IMG/VR virus record: IMGVR_UViG_3300008116_000689
Location: 1 to 20,934 of that record
DNA from: a virus
Direction: 5' to 3' (one strand)
DNA: 20,934 nucleotides
Shown in pieces: positions 6,478 through 14,433 of the stretch (position 1 is the first letter of the stretch; each line of letters begins with the position of its first letter). Position numbers and translations under genes: made by a program. Under the pieces are notes generated by a model. That model saw only the letters and a program-made list of their open reading frames with translations, was not told the DNA's origin and made no database searches.

Positions 6478-7436
6478 TTAGGAAGCAACCTTTACGTTCT
6501 TAACAACAACCCAAGCGTCTGCCTGCTCGATTTGAACGCCAACACGAGTATACATTGTGTACTCAATTGAGTCCTTACGTGGCCAGAAGAAGCGGTATAG
6601 TGTTACATCACGCTTAATACCAATAACAACGTTATTTGGGAATGTTAGGTGGACGTCTCCGTGGTCACCTGATGCTCCTGAATAATCGCCGTCTTCAGCT
6701 TCCTTTAGAAGTGGAACTTCTACAATTGGAATACCGAATGCGAATGGTGCTACGAATCCAGCTGGACCGCCAAGACCTGGCTGATCACCACGGATAATGC
6801 TTGAAGCAATATCTTGTGGGTTTACGTTCTGGATGTTTTGTGATGTTGAATACAAGTAATCTTGAATCAAGTTTGATCCTGCTAGGAAGCGGAGATCTTG
6901 ACGACGTTGCTTGTACTTACGTGGAAGTGCCTTAAGTGCTGAGTTGAATACTGCACGTGAGATATTAGCTCCCGCTGCGTCAACTACGTGACCTGATGCC
7001 TTTGCCTTCTTTACAACACCATCAAATGACTTGTATAGTGCATCTGATGAAAGTGCTGTATTACCATTGAGAACTACGTCTTCAATGTCGTTACCTGCTT
7101 GTGTTGCCATCAAGCGGGCGATGTGATCTTCTAGATCTGGACCTTCAATGTTATCTTCTAGAGATTCTGTTGAAAGCTCCCAGTCCAAGCGAAGCTTCTT
7201 TGTTGTAAGAGAGATCTTTGAGAAGTCTACCTTAGCATTTGATGATGTATCGTCGCCTTCGGTTGCAAGCTTCATAAGCTTCTCACCAACGCCAATACGA
7301 TCGATTTCTGTTGTGTCTGCCTTCATACGGACAGTACGTGCTACCTTACCAATAACTGTTGCATCGAACATATAGTCCAAGAAACGTGCTGACTGCTCAG
7401 GATTGAGAAGTCCACTTCTAACAATTCATTACTCAT
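6478..7436 (-). CDS. Major capsid protein (HK97 fold), with an apparent one-base frameshift near its start
   Basis: The coat protein of the head. From the TTG at 7380 the frame encodes 300 residues with HK97-fold character, including the acidic N-arm region, GNDIEDVVLNGN (about 95-106 of that frame) and a beta-rich C terminus (VHLTFPNNVVIGIKRDVTLYRFF). Upstream, the same frame continues as IVRSGLLNPEQSARFLDYMF back to a TGA, with no normal start. The only ATG with a good ribosome binding site (AGGTG eight bases upstream) is at 7436 and reads MSNELLE..., one frame off. Adding one base after its sixth codon gives MSNELLRSGLLNPEQSARFL, the usual N terminus of such capsid proteins, and 319 residues. 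I therefore give the full span and treat the break at 7418/7419 as an error, mutation or recoding event. Strong codon bias and a dedicated terminator fit the most abundant phage protein. Confidence 0.85.
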
Positions 7437-7444
7437 TTATTTTT

Positions 7445-7454
7445 CACCTATCCT
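7445..7454 (-). promoter_or_regulatory. Ribosome binding site that fixes the capsid start at 7436
   Basis: On the minus strand AGGATAGGTG has two overlapping Shine-Dalgarno cores; AGGTG is eight bases before the ATG at 7436. No comparable site precedes the TTG at 7380, the ATG at 7371 or the ATT at 7425. Confidence 0.7.
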
Positions 7455-7459
7455 TTTTC

Positions 7460-8770
7460 TTATTTAAATAATTCGTTCACGGAACCGAGGAAAGAACCGT
7501 TCCATTTAGATTTGTTTATTACTACCTCCTGAGACCCGCCAAGGTCTGAGGACTTCTTAAATGCAGTATCTGATTCTACTGCGTCAACACGCTTTTCAAC
7601 GTTGTTGATTGTGCCCTTGATTTCTTCAACGGCTGCACTTAGTGCTACTGACTTTTCTGCTAACTCTGAAATTCTAGCATCTACATTCTTGCTAAACGCT
7701 TCAACAGTTCCCTTAATATCTAGGACCTGTGCTGCATTTGCCTCTGTTGCTTTTGCCAAAGTATCTGAGAAGAATCCCTTTAAGTCGCCTAACATTTTTG
7801 CAAAATCAGGTTCATCAACCATAACTTCTGATACGTCGGCTGCTTTTTCTAGAGATTCGGCAGGAGCGTCTTCTGTAACTGCAACTTCCGCAACAGCTTT
7901 TTCAACAACTGATGCTTCTGCAACAGCTGGTGTTTCTTCTACGGTAGTTTCAACTACTGTATTTTCTGTGTTTTCTGACACTTCATTACCTCCTTCTACG
8001 TTTGCCTGTTTTGCAATTGTTTGTATTTCAGGCAACGACAATCTTGACTTTTTATGTAAATCAAGAATCTTATCTATTTCTTTCGATTTGTTAACATCAT
8101 TGGATTCCACCCATCCAATAAGTGTTGCTGGTTTACCAGTCACTGGTGAATTGTAAGATGACTCTGTAGACATGAATACCGAATCGCTATCCTCACAATA
8201 AAAAATATTTTCTGCAATTACTTCTGTAGCCATTCCTTTAAATATCAATTTACCATTAGACTTTTGAATTGAAAGTACATTGCATAACTCGTTTGCTGGA
8301 GAGTCTACAATTGATAGCTCAATAAGATCATAAGACTTTATAAATCTAACAGACTTTCCGTCTGACTTATTAACTTCATTGTCTGACTCTGTAATTTTTC
8401 CGCCTATTGAAAATCCAGTAAGTGTGCCATCAAGAACTTTTTCCCAAGTGTCTTGTGCTCCCTTTGATACGTATACGTCTACATAAATTCCACTATAAAA
8501 AGATTTTGATATTGGATCATAAAATGTTTCTGGTTTAAATGAAAGCATCTTTCCTACCGCAAGAGGCGTATGCATTTCACGTATGTTACCTCTAAAGCTT
8601 TCAAATGCTTTTAGGCTTGCTTCAGATGTTACAACATCTCCAGTTTGGTCAATATTATCTAGCGTAGCAAATCCAGAGACGGTTCTCTTTTCTCGGTTGA
8701 CCTTTGTAAAAGGAACCGATAAATTTATACTATCACCATTGGAAGACCAATATGATTTTTCAATATTCAT
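7460..8770 (-). CDS. Prohead protease fused to a scaffold-like C-terminal domain
   Basis: The product has 436 residues. The N-terminal ~170 match the XkdF/HK97-type prohead (herpesvirus-like) serine protease: REMHTPLAVG with the likely catalytic His67, GTLTGFSIGG (116-124) and IELSIVDSPANELC with the likely nucleophile Ser153. The protease matures the capsid and digests the scaffold after assembly. Residues ~185-260 form a linker, ~265-320 are a low-complexity Val/Glu/Ala stretch, and ~330-405 are predicted coiled coil (AEKSVALSAAVEEIKGTINN), followed by a basic tail. That half probably serves as the scaffold, so protease and scaffold are one polypeptide, as known for several phages. It sits between portal and capsid gene, the expected place. 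No good Shine-Dalgarno site is seen before the ATG at 8770. Confidence 0.87.
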   Translation of the reverse strand: MNIEKSYWSSNGDSINLSVPFTKVNREKRTVSGFATLDNIDQTGDVVTSEASLKAFESFRGNIREMHTPLAVGKMLSFKPETFYDPISKSFYSGIYVDVYVSKGAQDTWEKVLDGTLTGFSIGGKITESDNEVNKSDGKSVRFIKSYDLIELSIVDSPANELCNVLSIQKSNGKLIFKGMATEVIAENIFYCEDSDSVFMSTESSYNSPVTGKPATLIGWVESNDVNKSKEIDKILDLHKKSRLSLPEIQTIAKQANVEGGNEVSENTENTVVETTVEETPAVAEASVVEKAVAEVAVTEDAPAESLEKAADVSEVMVDEPDFAKMLGDLKGFFSDTLAKATEANAAQVLDIKGTVEAFSKNVDARISELAEKSVALSAAVEEIKGTINNVEKRVDAVESDTAFKKSSDLGGSQEVVINKSKWNGSFLGSVNELFK

Positions 8771-8823
8771 ATGCTTAATTTTACTTACTTATATGTAAAA
8801 AGGCAAATAATGGTTGAGTAGGG

Positions 8824-10401
8824 TTAGTCGACTTGCCTTCCGTCGCCCTGAGTATTTCTTCCCTCTCCAGAAATATCTGGGGAATTTGCAGATCTTTCAG
8901 AATCCCTTGCCCGTGTTTTTCCTGCCTGAGCTCTGGTTTCTGCCTGTTGCTGTGGCTTTAATTCAATTACTTTATCTCCACCATCAATTGGAATCATTCC
9001 TTTTCTAATTCTAACCTCATTCGGTGTTAATACCTGCATTCTCAAATATCTTTCATCAATTTTAGACTGGGTATCTTCATCGGTTAATGTTAGCTCATTA
9101 AATTTAATTACAAGGGCATCGGTTTTTTCAGAGATAATTCTATTTATTTTCTTTTCTAAATTATCCTGGGCTGGCCTGCAAACCTGCTCTTTAAATGTTT
9201 TATCTGCATCACGGGCAACTGCTAAATTAACCCCTGCTGGTGTTCCTACTTTATTAATTGGAACTCTATGTGATAATAAAATTTCATCACGATTTGACTG
9301 CCTATAAATATTAAATGAAGATTCCTGTGACCCTGCTTCAATTGGTTCCATTTTAAATTCTGTTTTTGAATCAGGTGTATCTGCTGGAAGGGGAATATAT
9401 AGAGATCTATGATTTTTACCTCTTAGTCCAACCTGGAAAAATTCAAGCAATTTTCTTTCTGATTCTGGTGAAAGTTTTGCTCCCTTTACGGTGATAATAT
9501 ATCTAGGGACTGCTTTATTTTCAAAATAATCTAAGTTGTATTTACCAGCAAATTCGTTTCCAGCCATTGCATTTTGTGCTGCAATAATATCTGGTATTCC
9601 GTAATAATTATTCATTGGAGTATATTTTTTTAAATGAATAATTTCATTTGGTCTTCCTTCTTGTGAGGAAATTGGGCTTGGGGTTTCTGTGTCTCCAAAG
9701 TTTCTAAAATATACTGCCTTGCCATAAAGCAGCTGAATAAATCCATCACGCAATCTTCTTACACGCATGGTCTTTGCTGGAATATGTCCAATGTATCCTA
9801 TGTTTCCAGCCGATGTTCTTCCTATTTCAATAAAACCGTTTCCTGTGGCTTCTAAATCTACATAGGCTTTAATTAAAGTTTCTGTAAATGTTTCTTCTTC
9901 GTTTGTTGACTCTAGCCATTCGTCTAAAGCAAGTCTTAGTCTTTCTAGTTTATTTCTTGCTCTATCTAATTGCTTTGAATCTGTTATCGAGTCTAATGCT
10001 TCTTTAGTTCTACTTGTTTCAACAAAAGAATATCCAAGTCCGACAATGTTTGAAACCTTAGCATTAATTGCTGCATAATTGTATGGAGATATTTCGTAAA
10101 TTTGTGAAAGATAATCTAGGTTATATGGCGGTTGTACAAGATCAAACATTGAGTATCCGCTAATGGCCTGTGCAAGAAGGTTTTGCTGAGTTGATGTTCC
10201 TTCTGTTCCAACAAATCTTTTTTCTAGAGTTCTAGAAATTTTTCTTTTAAATGCTGGGCTTAACCCATCAATCTTTTTTAATTCTTCTCCGTCAATACTA
10301 AAAGGATCATTATTTTTTTCAACTTTATTATTGAACATAAACCAATCGGCTGTGTTTGAGATCTGTATGTCTTGTGCTGAATCGTCGTCTAAAAATTCCA
10401 T
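8824..10401 (-). CDS. Portal protein (PBSX / HK97-like family)
   Basis: The product has 525 residues, a usual portal length. Twelve copies form the channel at one capsid vertex through which DNA is packaged and ejected. Recognisable parts are the N-terminal wing segment FDLVQPPYNLDYLSQIYEIS with SPYNYAAINAKVSNIVGLGY, the core with ATGNGFIEIGR and HIPAKTMRVRR, the clip/stem region with NEIIHLKKYTPMNNYYGIPD and NLDYFENKAVPRYIITVKG, and the C-terminal LLSHRVPINKVGTP and LTPNEVRIRKGMIPI blocks. This order is characteristic of PBSX-type portals. The last ~45 residues are polar and probably disordered. The start ATG overlaps the upstream stop (TAATG). The large terminase, which normally precedes the portal, is not found within this window. 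Confidence 0.93.
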   Translation of the reverse strand: MEFLDDDSAQDIQISNTADWFMFNNKVEKNNDPFSIDGEELKKIDGLSPAFKRKISRTLEKRFVGTEGTSTQQNLLAQAISGYSMFDLVQPPYNLDYLSQIYEISPYNYAAINAKVSNIVGLGYSFVETSRTKEALDSITDSKQLDRARNKLERLRLALDEWLESTNEEETFTETLIKAYVDLEATGNGFIEIGRTSAGNIGYIGHIPAKTMRVRRLRDGFIQLLYGKAVYFRNFGDTETPSPISSQEGRPNEIIHLKKYTPMNNYYGIPDIIAAQNAMAGNEFAGKYNLDYFENKAVPRYIITVKGAKLSPESERKLLEFFQVGLRGKNHRSLYIPLPADTPDSKTEFKMEPIEAGSQESSFNIYRQSNRDEILLSHRVPINKVGTPAGVNLAVARDADKTFKEQVCRPAQDNLEKKINRIISEKTDALVIKFNELTLTDEDTQSKIDERYLRMQVLTPNEVRIRKGMIPIDGGDKVIELKPQQQAETRAQAGKTRARDSERSANSPDISGEGRNTQGDGRQVD

Positions 10402-10745
10402 TATCTTTTTCTTCCTTTATTGGCAGAAGCCATTTCGTCTTTATAATTTCCTATGTCTAGTGGATCTGGTACTAGACCCCAATCTAATCTTTGTTTTTGG
10501 TGCTCAAATTCTTCGTCATCAATTTTTCTACGACCTGGAAGGAATAAGGGTCCGCCTTCGTTAATACCGTAAGATCTAACAGCTTTTGCAAGAGCATTAA
10601 CTTTTTCTTTATTATCTTTCATTGATGTTACAGATAAAAAGTTTCCATCATCATCGCCAATCCAGCGACCGTCTGGCATTTCCCAGACATATATGCCTAG
10701 CCTGGTGTCCTCTACATAGCTGTGCTTAACCTTATTTATGTTCAT
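10401..10745 (-). CDS. Conserved small phage protein upstream of the portal
   Basis: The product has 114 residues and I do not recognise a function. The N-terminal half (DTRLGIYVWEMPDGRWIGDD) suggests a short beta-sheet with an aromatic, glycine-turn repeat; the middle (NKEKVNALAKAVRSYGINEGG) is helical; the end is basic (ANKGRKR). RLDWGLVPDPLDIGNYKDE near the C terminus looks conserved in style and follows GRRKIDDEEFEHQKQ. It is coupled to the portal through a TAATG overlap, suggesting a role in head assembly or packaging. The start is weakly supported: no clear ribosome binding site precedes the ATG at 10745. Confidence 0.6.
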   Translation of the reverse strand: MNINKVKHSYVEDTRLGIYVWEMPDGRWIGDDDGNFLSVTSMKDNKEKVNALAKAVRSYGINEGGPLFLPGRRKIDDEEFEHQKQRLDWGLVPDPLDIGNYKDEMASANKGRKR

Positions 10746-10786
10746 AGATATTTATTTTACCATTCTTTGCTGCCAAAGTCCATATT

Positions 10787-10807
10787 TTTGTCAACAATTA
10801 TGACAAA
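10787..10807. promoter_or_regulatory. Inverted repeat in the gap before the portal block
   Basis: TTTGTCA and TGACAAA are perfect inverted arms separated by 7 bases, placed directly after the stop of the LamG-like gene. One arm contains a consensus TTGACA on the minus strand (10794-10789), but no -10 lies at 16-18 bases; a TAAAAT occurs 29 bases on. It could be an operator, or a weak hairpin ending the upstream operon (no T-tract follows). Confidence 0.35.
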
Positions 10808-12541
10808 TTAAACGCTTTGGACTACAATCCAGTCGTTATCGTAATACTTTACACCATTTTCTGTCAAAGACAATGACGAATCATTGGCTTCTGTAGATAT
10901 ATTTGATGCATATATACCGTAGTGATTTGCCGAACCTTCTTGGGTTAGTGTATTTTCATACAGGGATATATTTTGATAAAGGCTAGATTTAGACCCAGAC
11001 GGGCTGTAGTTGAAATTAATTGACCCACTTATGGGTTGTGCTAAATTAATACCTATAAAGTTTAAATCATTAAAATTTAATATATTGCCTATATTGGTTT
11101 CTGAAGATTTATCTACACCATTTACATAAATTGAGGATATATTTGTTTTTGATAAAGCCCCAGACGAGTTCCATGAAATCTGTGTAGATGGGGTTCCGCA
11201 AGAAATTAGCAGGCTTTGATCAGGTGAAGATGGGGTATAAAAAAATTCTATATGGGATATGTCTTTTTCTGTATTAATTAAAAAGCCAGAGTTATCGTAG
11301 GCTCTAATTCCGTTCCTAAAATCTCTAGAAAATAAAGGATAAACTTTTGATCCCAATGATATGTCGGTGTCTGAGGATATATAGTCTGATGAGTTTATAG
11401 AATATGTAGAATTATCATTATAAAAAGTCATTGCTAAAAAGCTTAGTCTTGGACTACTAACACTTGCATTGTCTGTGCTTAATGTTATTTTTAAATATAC
11501 AATTCTTTCTGAATCAAAATTATCTATAGTATATCCTGGTATTGGGGCTCCATTAATACAATTATTATATGTTGTGCCGTCTGTGCTTACTTCTACAGAT
11601 ATGCCATTATCTCCACCCCACTCTATTTTTGAAGAATTCATATTTGGTGCCAAGGGTAGGGAAATTATATCTTCTATTACGACTGTCTTTGAATCAGAAG
11701 AATCTGTTTTCAATATCTCTAAGTATTGTTCTTGGTTATTATAATGCAGATCCTCATTTATAAAATATGTCCACGGTTTGTTTCCTGGGTATGAATAATA
11801 ATATTTTGTTGATATGTTATTATCGTATATTTCAAAAATGCTTGCGCCTTCTGGACCTCCGACTTGAATTGCTGGAACTTGTATATTTGAATTATAGTGT
11901 TCTAAAATACTGGATTGTTTTAAATCATATCTATACACTGCTGGAGAATCAAATAAAAAATAATCTCCTAATTCATTTGTTGGGCCTGACTGAAATGTTG
12001 TTGTTGAATTTGTTATTTCTGGAGTATTTGTAACGTATGAATAAGATACAACTTTTCCATCAATATATAGATAAATTGCTGAAACAGAATAAACTCCAAC
12101 TACGTGGTAGGACTTTTTTAAATTTAATAATTTATATACACATTCGTATTGACCAAATTTAAATTTTAAATTGCCATTTTCATAAAAAATTCCTGCGTCT
12201 CCGTCTGCAAATACTGGAACCTCTGATGAGTCTGATATGTTTGGAGCAAACCAGCACTCTATTGAAAATGAACTGTCTAAAGAATTTATATTTGCAACTC
12301 CGCCACTTCCAACAACTCCGTAGTAATTCTTTGTTATTGGAAAAGAAATATATTTTGATGAATTAATTTTATTGCTAACAACTCCTCCAATAACTAATGG
12401 TGGATTGTTATCTGATACAGCTTCGCTAAATGTTCCATTATTTCCTGCTCCAGAGTAGTCTATAGCGGATGTGCCAGATAGCTCGTCTAATTTCCAAAAG
12501 CCTATCGGGTTATCTTTTAAAACTCTAAAGTAGTAGGACAT
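10808..12541 (-). CDS. LamG / concanavalin-like phage structural protein (probable tail or receptor-binding role)
   Basis: The product has 577 residues from the ATG at 12541; a GTG at 12559 would add six residues but overlaps the dehydrogenase gene with no ribosome binding site. The first ~210 residues fit a LamG-type jelly roll: YYFRVLKDNPIGFWKLDE, IDYSGAGNNGTFS, then SSFSIECWFAPN, a short strand pair, and AIYLYIDGKVVSYSY. These domains usually bind carbohydrate or mediate adhesion. A second strand-rich region (about 225-390) holds ISVEVSTDGTTYNNCINGAP, and a third (about 430-560) again looks LamG-like (ISHIEFFYTP ... SIYVNGVDKS ... QPISGSINFNYSPSG). Composition is rich in Ser, Asn, Tyr and Ile, common for fibres. 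It follows the accessory operon by only 7 bases, suggesting shared expression. The role in host recognition is inference. Confidence 0.75.
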   Translation of the reverse strand: MSYYFRVLKDNPIGFWKLDELSGTSAIDYSGAGNNGTFSEAVSDNNPPLVIGGVVSNKINSSKYISFPITKNYYGVVGSGGVANINSLDSSFSIECWFAPNISDSSEVPVFADGDAGIFYENGNLKFKFGQYECVYKLLNLKKSYHVVGVYSVSAIYLYIDGKVVSYSYVTNTPEITNSTTTFQSGPTNELGDYFLFDSPAVYRYDLKQSSILEHYNSNIQVPAIQVGGPEGASIFEIYDNNISTKYYYSYPGNKPWTYFINEDLHYNNQEQYLEILKTDSSDSKTVVIEDIISLPLAPNMNSSKIEWGGDNGISVEVSTDGTTYNNCINGAPIPGYTIDNFDSERIVYLKITLSTDNASVSSPRLSFLAMTFYNDNSTYSINSSDYISSDTDISLGSKVYPLFSRDFRNGIRAYDNSGFLINTEKDISHIEFFYTPSSPDQSLLISCGTPSTQISWNSSGALSKTNISSIYVNGVDKSSETNIGNILNFNDLNFIGINLAQPISGSINFNYSPSGSKSSLYQNISLYENTLTQEGSANHYGIYASNISTEANDSSLSLTENGVKYYDNDWIVVQSV

Positions 12542-12548
12542 CTTTATA

Positions 12549-13241
12549 TTATACCCCACCTATACTTATTGACTCACCTATAATGCTAGAAGATCTTTCA
12601 TCCATCAAAAGCTCTACAACATTTGCAATATCATCAACAGTAAACATTTTTTCTATTATCTGTCTAGATACACCAGCCTCTGCCATTTGAGCAGGCATAA
12701 ATCTAATAAAATTAGTTCCTATTGGTCCTGGGGCAATACAGTTTGGTCTTATTTTTGTTTTACTGACCTGCTTTGCAATTGATTTTGTAAGAGACTCTAC
12801 TGCGGCTTTTGAAGCAGAATACATAGAAGCTTCATTTGTTATAGTTGCTGCCATGCTGGACATTGTAATTATTGGAGTGTGCTTATTTGTATCCATCAAT
12901 GGGATAAATGCCTGACAAGCGTTAAATACTCCTTTAACATTTGTATCAAGGACATTATAAACTTGTTCTGGAAAAACGTATTTAATTGGAGAATTATGAT
13001 ATACGCCAGCGCAATTGATTAGGGCCTCTACCGTTTTTCCTTCTTTACGCAGCTCATCAGAAATTTTATATAGCTCATTAATATTACGGACATCTGCTTT
13101 ATAGTACCTAAATTTATCTTCATGTTTATTTTCATACTGCTCATATTTTGAAACACCTACTATTTCATATCCTTTAGACAATAGTCTATCTGCTATTGCC
13201 TTTCCTATACCGCTTGCGGATCCAGTTACGACTACGGTCAT
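12549..13241 (-). CDS. Short-chain dehydrogenase/reductase (classical SDR)
   Basis: The product has 230 residues, a full classical SDR. Visible motifs are the dinucleotide-binding TGSASGIG (6-13), an Asp at 50 in KADV, NCAG (77-80), the structural Asn101 in DTNVKG, the catalytic Ser128/129 in TMSSM, YSASK (catalytic Tyr141 and Lys145) and PGP (171-173). All catalytic residues are present, so it should be an active NAD(P)H oxidoreductase acting on a hydroxyl or keto group. The best general resemblance is to FabG-like 3-ketoacyl and sugar/alcohol dehydrogenases; the substrate cannot be told. No Asp follows the second strand (VGVSK), which slightly favours NADPH. The start overlaps the upstream gene by ATGA. 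Placement behind four oxygenases and a glycosyltransferase suggests it completes the same pathway. Confidence 0.9.
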   Translation of the reverse strand: MTVVVTGSASGIGKAIADRLLSKGYEIVGVSKYEQYENKHEDKFRYYKADVRNINELYKISDELRKEGKTVEALINCAGVYHNSPIKYVFPEQVYNVLDTNVKGVFNACQAFIPLMDTNKHTPIITMSSMAATITNEASMYSASKAAVESLTKSIAKQVSKTKIRPNCIAPGPIGTNFIRFMPAQMAEAGVSRQIIEKMFTVDDIANVVELLMDERSSSIIGESISIGGV

Positions 13242-13891
13242 TCTGTTCCGTCCGAATAATACGGCTGAGTTCTATTGTGATACCAGTTAGGTAGTGCATA
13301 TCTTGTTCCTTTTGTTATTGCAGAAACCTCATGAATATAAATATAGTTTGATGGGAAAAATAATAAACTTCCAGCCTCTGGCTTCATGTCGATATCACAA
13401 TGTGGGAATCTAATATTTCCGCCATCGTAATCGTCATTAAGGTATAGCAGAGCTGACAATACCCTGCTGCTAATTCCATGATCTGAATGTGCTGGGAGAA
13501 AGCCTGCTTCTTTATATTTTAATAAGTGCATAGTTTTTTCCCTAGATTTTATATTTTTTTGTGCATATGGATATATTGAAAAATAATCATTTAATCCTTT
13601 TTCTAAACCTCCGAACAGCGCTTCTGAAATTTCTAGTTGCTCTTTATAGAATTTATCGGAAGTGGGAATGTCTTCTGGTTTAGGTATAAATTTTTGCCAA
13701 CAGAAAACTGTTCTTTCTTTGCCACCCTGGTCATAATCCCATGGTTGCCACGGTCTAACAAACAAAGACTTGTATTCTGGAGAATCTGCTCTTTTATTTT
13801 CTAAAGCCTCTATTTTACTTATTAATACATCTGGATCTGGAATTATATTTTTATAATAAACCATTCCTAGTGCTAGTATATCTCTTTCCAT
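13238..13891 (-). CDS. 2OG-Fe(II) dioxygenase, prolyl-4-hydroxylase type (second of two)
   Basis: The product has 217 residues and belongs to the P4Hc-type double-stranded beta-helix oxygenases. Iron ligands are His135 and Asp137 in PAHSDHG and His187 in YIYIHEV; Arg197 in KGTRYALPNW should bind the 2OG carboxylate. LYLNDDYDGGNIRFPH (149-164) is the hallmark strand-turn of the family. It should couple 2OG and O2 to hydroxylation of a protein side chain, sugar or small molecule. The ~110-residue N-terminal region (WQPWDYDQGG, CWQKFIPKPEDIP) is aromatic and may recognise the substrate. AAGGA lies six bases before the start, which is coupled to the preceding oxygenase by TAATG. With its neighbour it forms a tandem of related but clearly different enzymes. 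Similar genes are known from T4-like cyanophages, without known substrate. Confidence 0.88.
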   Translation of the reverse strand: MERDILALGMVYYKNIIPDPDVLISKIEALENKRADSPEYKSLFVRPWQPWDYDQGGKERTVFCWQKFIPKPEDIPTSDKFYKEQLEISEALFGGLEKGLNDYFSIYPYAQKNIKSREKTMHLLKYKEAGFLPAHSDHGISSRVLSALLYLNDDYDGGNIRFPHCDIDMKPEAGSLLFFPSNYIYIHEVSAITKGTRYALPNWYHNRTQPYYSDGTE

Positions 13892-14433
13892 TAGCAGTCC
13901 TTAAAGTCTGGATCAACAAACTCTTTTTGAGTTGATTGCATAAATAATGCGGTGTATCTATTACCGCTAATAATTTCTTTTACACCGTGTAAGTATTCGT
14001 ACTTGTTTCCTGGAAAAAATATTGCAGAATATTTTAATGGTCTATGTTCAAAATTTTGTTTTGGGAAATAGATTTCTCCACCTTCATAGTCATCGTTTAA
14101 ATATATAACAGTGCTATATTCTATAAATGGTTCTTTTTCAATAGCGTCTATATGAGGATTTCCTTTGGTGCCTGGAACCCATCCAGACCCGAATGCTTTG
14201 GTAACAATAACGCCCTTATCTAAATTAAAAAATTTCTTTTGAACAAGGTTTGCTCTAATGGCATGCTTTTTTAATATGCTCATTACTCTGTCATTGTAAG
14301 GTAATGCTGTTCCGCCATTACGATTTTTATAATATTCTGGATATGGATTTATTTCTGAAGGTCTTTGTATTTCTTCAATTAACGCAAGTGCGTCTGATTC
14401 AGCTATAAAATCTTCTACAATTTTTATCATCAT
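13891..14433 (-). CDS. 2OG-Fe(II) dioxygenase, prolyl-4-hydroxylase type (first of two)
   Basis: The product has 180 residues, essentially one P4Hc-type domain. The iron-binding triad is His94 and Asp96 in GNPHIDA and His149 in EYLHGV; Arg159 in SGNRYTALF is the 2OG-binding basic residue. VIYLNDDYEGGEIYFPKQ (109-126) matches the same strand in the next gene, so the two are paralogues. The N-terminal MIKIVEDFIAESDALALIEE is the usual entry helix of this group. All catalytic residues are intact and an active hydroxylase is expected. The start overlaps the methyltransferase stop by ATGA. No signal peptide or membrane segment is seen, so it should act in the cytoplasm of the infected cell. Confidence 0.88.
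   Translation of the reverse strand: MMIKIVEDFIAESDALALIEEIQRPSEINPYPEYYKNRNGGTALPYNDRVMSILKKHAIRANLVQKKFFNLDKGVIVTKAFGSGWVPGTKGNPHIDAIEKEPFIEYSTVIYLNDDYEGGEIYFPKQNFEHRPLKYSAIFFPGNKYEYLHGVKEIISGNRYTALFMQSTQKEFVDPDFKDC

Noticed and set aside
7520-7540. AGGAGGT-like sequence inside the end of the protease gene
   Set aside because: On the minus strand it is followed by GTAATAAAC with no ATG, GTG or TTG in range; it is simply the coding sequence for QEVV.
7602-8156. 184-codon open frame on the plus strand
   Set aside because: It lies entirely antisense to the protease-scaffold gene; its Ser/Ala/Thr-rich translation is the complement of the repetitive Val/Glu/Ala coding stretch, and it has no ribosome binding site.
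10756-10794. TTGACA with TAAAAT as a promoter before the portal block
   Set aside because: The spacing is 29 bases, far from the 16-18 needed; no other -10 lies at the right distance, so I list only the inverted repeat.
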